In this document: positions 62,455 through 64,000 of the stretch, in pieces | Position numbering within the stretch: the stretch's first letter is position 1 | How the letters are laid out: each line of letters begins with the position of its first letter | DNA from: Alphaproteobacteria bacterium | GTDB lineage: Bacteria; Pseudomonadota; Alphaproteobacteria; Rhodobacterales; Rhodobacteraceae | Assembly: GCA_030426685.1 (NCBI GenBank) | Contig: JAUHYC010000002.1 | Location: forward strand, 1 to 64,000 | Length of the DNA: 64,000 nt | Direction of reading: 5' to 3' | Program-made: the position numbers and the translations under genes | Notes under the pieces: generated by a model | Told to the model about the DNA's origin: nothing | Databases searched by the model: none | The model's input: the letters and a program-made list of their open reading frames with translations, nothing else

Positions 62455-63684
62455 ATGCGTTTGATTTCAATCATCAACGCCGTATTGGTCGTTATCGCTC
62501 TGTATTTCCTCGTTTTCGAACGTGATGCGCTGTTTGCCTTTGCTGGCCGCGGCGACGATCAGGCAAGCGCTGAGTCTGACGTCACGGAAGCCACCCTGGC
62601 GCAATCAGCGGATGCGATCGGGGTTGTTGTCCTGCGCTCGACCGCGCGCGAAATCGGCAGTGCAGTGCAGCTACGCGGCCAGACAAAGGCAAACCGTCAG
62701 GTTGAAGTGCTGGCCGAGACCACCTCGACGGTGGTGTCCGAACCCAAGCGTAAAGGTGCTTTTGTCGAGGCTGGCGATCTGCTCTGCGAGCTTGACCCCG
62801 GCACCCGCCCCGCAAGCCTGGCCGAAGCTAAGGCCAGCAAGCTTGAGGCCGTAAGCCGTGTACCTGAGGCCGAGGCCCGCCTTCAGGAGGCCCACGCCCG
62901 CGTGGCCGAGGCTGAAATTAACCTGAAAGCCGCACGCAAACTGTCGGAAACCGGGTTCGGCTCGGAAACCCGGCGAATCTCGAGCGAAGCTGAGATGAGC
63001 ACGGCCAAGGCCGGGGTCAAATCCGCCGAAGCCGGTCTGGAGGCCACGCAAGCCGGGATCGAGGCCGCCACTGCTGCCGTTGCCGCGGCACAACGCGAGA
63101 TGGAACGCCTGACGATTGAAGCGCCGTTCAAAGGTCTGCTGGAAAGCGACACTGCCGAGCTGGGCAGCCTCATGCAGCCCGGATCGCTCTGTGCGACGGT
63201 AATCCAACTTGATCCGATCAAGCTGGTGGGCTTTGTGCCTGAAACCGAAGTGAACCGCATCGTCGTCGGCTCGATGGCGTCGGCGCAACTGGTCACTGGC
63301 CTGCAGGTTGAAGGACGCGTCACCTTCCTCAGCCGCTCGGCCGATGAAACAACGCGCACCTTTGAGGTTGAAATCACCGTTCCCAACCCCGAATTGCTGA
63401 TCCGTGATGGGCAGACGGCGAATATCCAGATCGCGGCCGAGGGCGTCAAGGCGCATCTGCTGCCGCAATCCGCACTGACCCTGAACAATGAGGGTCAGCT
63501 TGGCGTGCGCACAGTTGTCGCCGACAACGTGGTTGACTTCGTGCCAATCCAGCTGCTGCGCGACACCGCAGATGGCGTCTGGGTTGGCGGATTGCCGGAA
63601 ACCTCGGACATCATCGTGATCGGGCAAGAATTCGTCACGCGTGGTGTGACTGTCGCGCCAACCTATAGGGAAGCATCGCAATGA
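62455..63684 (+). CDS. RND efflux membrane fusion protein (HlyD family)
   Basis: Periplasmic adaptor of a tripartite efflux pump, 409 residues. N-terminal anchor helix (RLISIINAVLVVIALYFLVFE), lipoyl/barrel-sandwich halves (EVLAETTSTVVSEPKRKGAFVEAGDLLCELDPG and the later MERLTIEAPFKGLLES), a coiled-coil hairpin (residues about 115-215, EAEARLQEAHARVAEAEINLKAARK...) and beta-barrel segments (VGFVPETEVNRIVVGSMASAQLV). GGAGAAG precedes ATG 62455. Its stop overlaps the permease start as ATGA. Confidence 0.92.
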   Translation: MRLISIINAVLVVIALYFLVFERDALFAFAGRGDDQASAESDVTEATLAQSADAIGVVVLRSTAREIGSAVQLRGQTKANRQVEVLAETTSTVVSEPKRKGAFVEAGDLLCELDPGTRPASLAEAKASKLEAVSRVPEAEARLQEAHARVAEAEINLKAARKLSETGFGSETRRISSEAEMSTAKAGVKSAEAGLEATQAGIEAATAAVAAAQREMERLTIEAPFKGLLESDTAELGSLMQPGSLCATVIQLDPIKLVGFVPETEVNRIVVGSMASAQLVTGLQVEGRVTFLSRSADETTRTFEVEITVPNPELLIRDGQTANIQIAAEGVKAHLLPQSALTLNNEGQLGVRTVVADNVVDFVPIQLLRDTADGVWVGGLPETSDIIVIGQEFVTRGVTVAPTYREASQ

Positions 63685-64000
63685 CGGGTATCGTCAGTTG
63701 GGCCGCCGGCCGGGCCAGAATGGTTCTGGCCTTCATCGCGATCTCGCTGGTTATCGGCGGGTTCGCTTATGTCGGTCTGCCAAAAGAGGGTGAGCCGGAT
63801 ATCGAGATTCCGGCACTGTTTGTCTCGGTCTCATTTCCCGGCATCTCGGCTGAGGATTCCGAAAACCTGCTGATCAAGCCGATGGAAACCGAACTGGCGG
63901 ATCTGGACGGTCTCAAGGAAATGACTGCCACCGCCGCCGAGGGCTATGCCGGTATCGCGCTGGAGTTCGATTTCGGCTGGGACAAGACCGCCATCACTGC
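63681..64000 (+). CDS. RND efflux permease (AcrB-like), 5' part only
   Basis: The first 106 codons are present; the gene is cut by the right edge. MTGIVSWAAGRARMVLAFIAISLVIGGFAYV is the N-terminal helix of the RND family, followed by the periplasmic PN1 start LPKEGEPDIEIPALFVSVSFPGISAEDSENLLIKPMETELADLDGLKEM. ATG overlaps the adaptor stop as ATGA. Substrates unknown. Confidence 0.92.
   Translation, partial: MTGIVSWAAGRARMVLAFIAISLVIGGFAYVGLPKEGEPDIEIPALFVSVSFPGISAEDSENLLIKPMETELADLDGLKEMTATAAEGYAGIALEFDFGWDKTAIT

Overview
The window is a chromosomal segment of a marine alphaproteobacterium of the Rhodobacterales (Roseobacter group, most like Ruegeria or a close relative). Four things point there: a Rhodobacter-type gene transfer agent (GTA) head cluster, a DddP dimethylsulfoniopropionate (DMSP) lyase with every active-site residue in place, a LuxR/LuxI pair with a long LuxI tail, and typical alphaproteobacterial gene order. 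GC content is high except at a few spots, chiefly the 3.2-4.3 kb insertion. The genus is inferred from recognisable families and order, not from a search.

Layout. 0-6.1 kb (minus strand): GTA head and packaging genes, read leftwards as TerS (g1), TerL (g2), portal (g3), g3.5, prohead protease (g4) and major capsid (g5); the rest of the cluster lies off the left edge. A foreign-looking, AT-richer methyltransferase gene on the plus strand sits between g2 and g3. 6.1-9.7 kb: VOC protein with a divergent HxlR regulator, RhlE-type DEAD-box helicase, HpcH/HpaI aldolase. 9.9-16.2 kb (minus): fatty-acid synthesis cluster fabD-fabG-acpP, then an acetyltransferase and a HisA-like paralogue, then fabF-mltG. 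16.4-18.9 kb: cytochrome b561-YceI fusion, stand-alone YceI, small membrane protein. 19.1-20.4 kb: rpsF-rpsR-rplI with a long structured leader. 20.6-23.0 kb: SLT lipoprotein, then luxR-luxI. 23.1-27.6 kb (minus): tig, porin, NAD(P)H-hydrate repair enzyme.

27.8-29.5 kb: glnB-glnA nitrogen assimilation pair. 29.7-34.5 kb: PPOX-type flavoprotein, MltB-like transglycosylase, two less-known genes, and dddP divergent from a DUF3445/haem oxidative N-demethylase-like gene. 35-43 kb: hydrolase-OsmC fusion, small secreted proteins, bioY, purB, TPR and DUF2336 proteins, LpxL-like acyltransferase. 43.1-50.4 kb: DUF1223 protein, acnA, an SDR, and the cytochrome c maturation run ccmA-B-C-D-G. 50.5-54.6 kb: Mth938-like protein, TSUP permease, secF-secD-yajC. 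54.7-64 kb: a probable MscS-channel remnant, serS, a lysine-rich HhH protein, fatty acid desaturase, the der-bamB-yfgM-like group, and the start of an RND efflux operon cut by the right edge.

Most of the window is ordinary core genome. The points most worth following are the GTA cluster (methyltransferase insertion; an intrinsic terminator placed between a good promoter and g1), the rpsF leader hairpin, the dyad-rich luxR promoter, and several paralogues with changed key residues (HisA-like, LpxL-like) or lost domains (MscS remnant). No tRNA, rRNA, CRISPR array or complete insertion sequence was seen.
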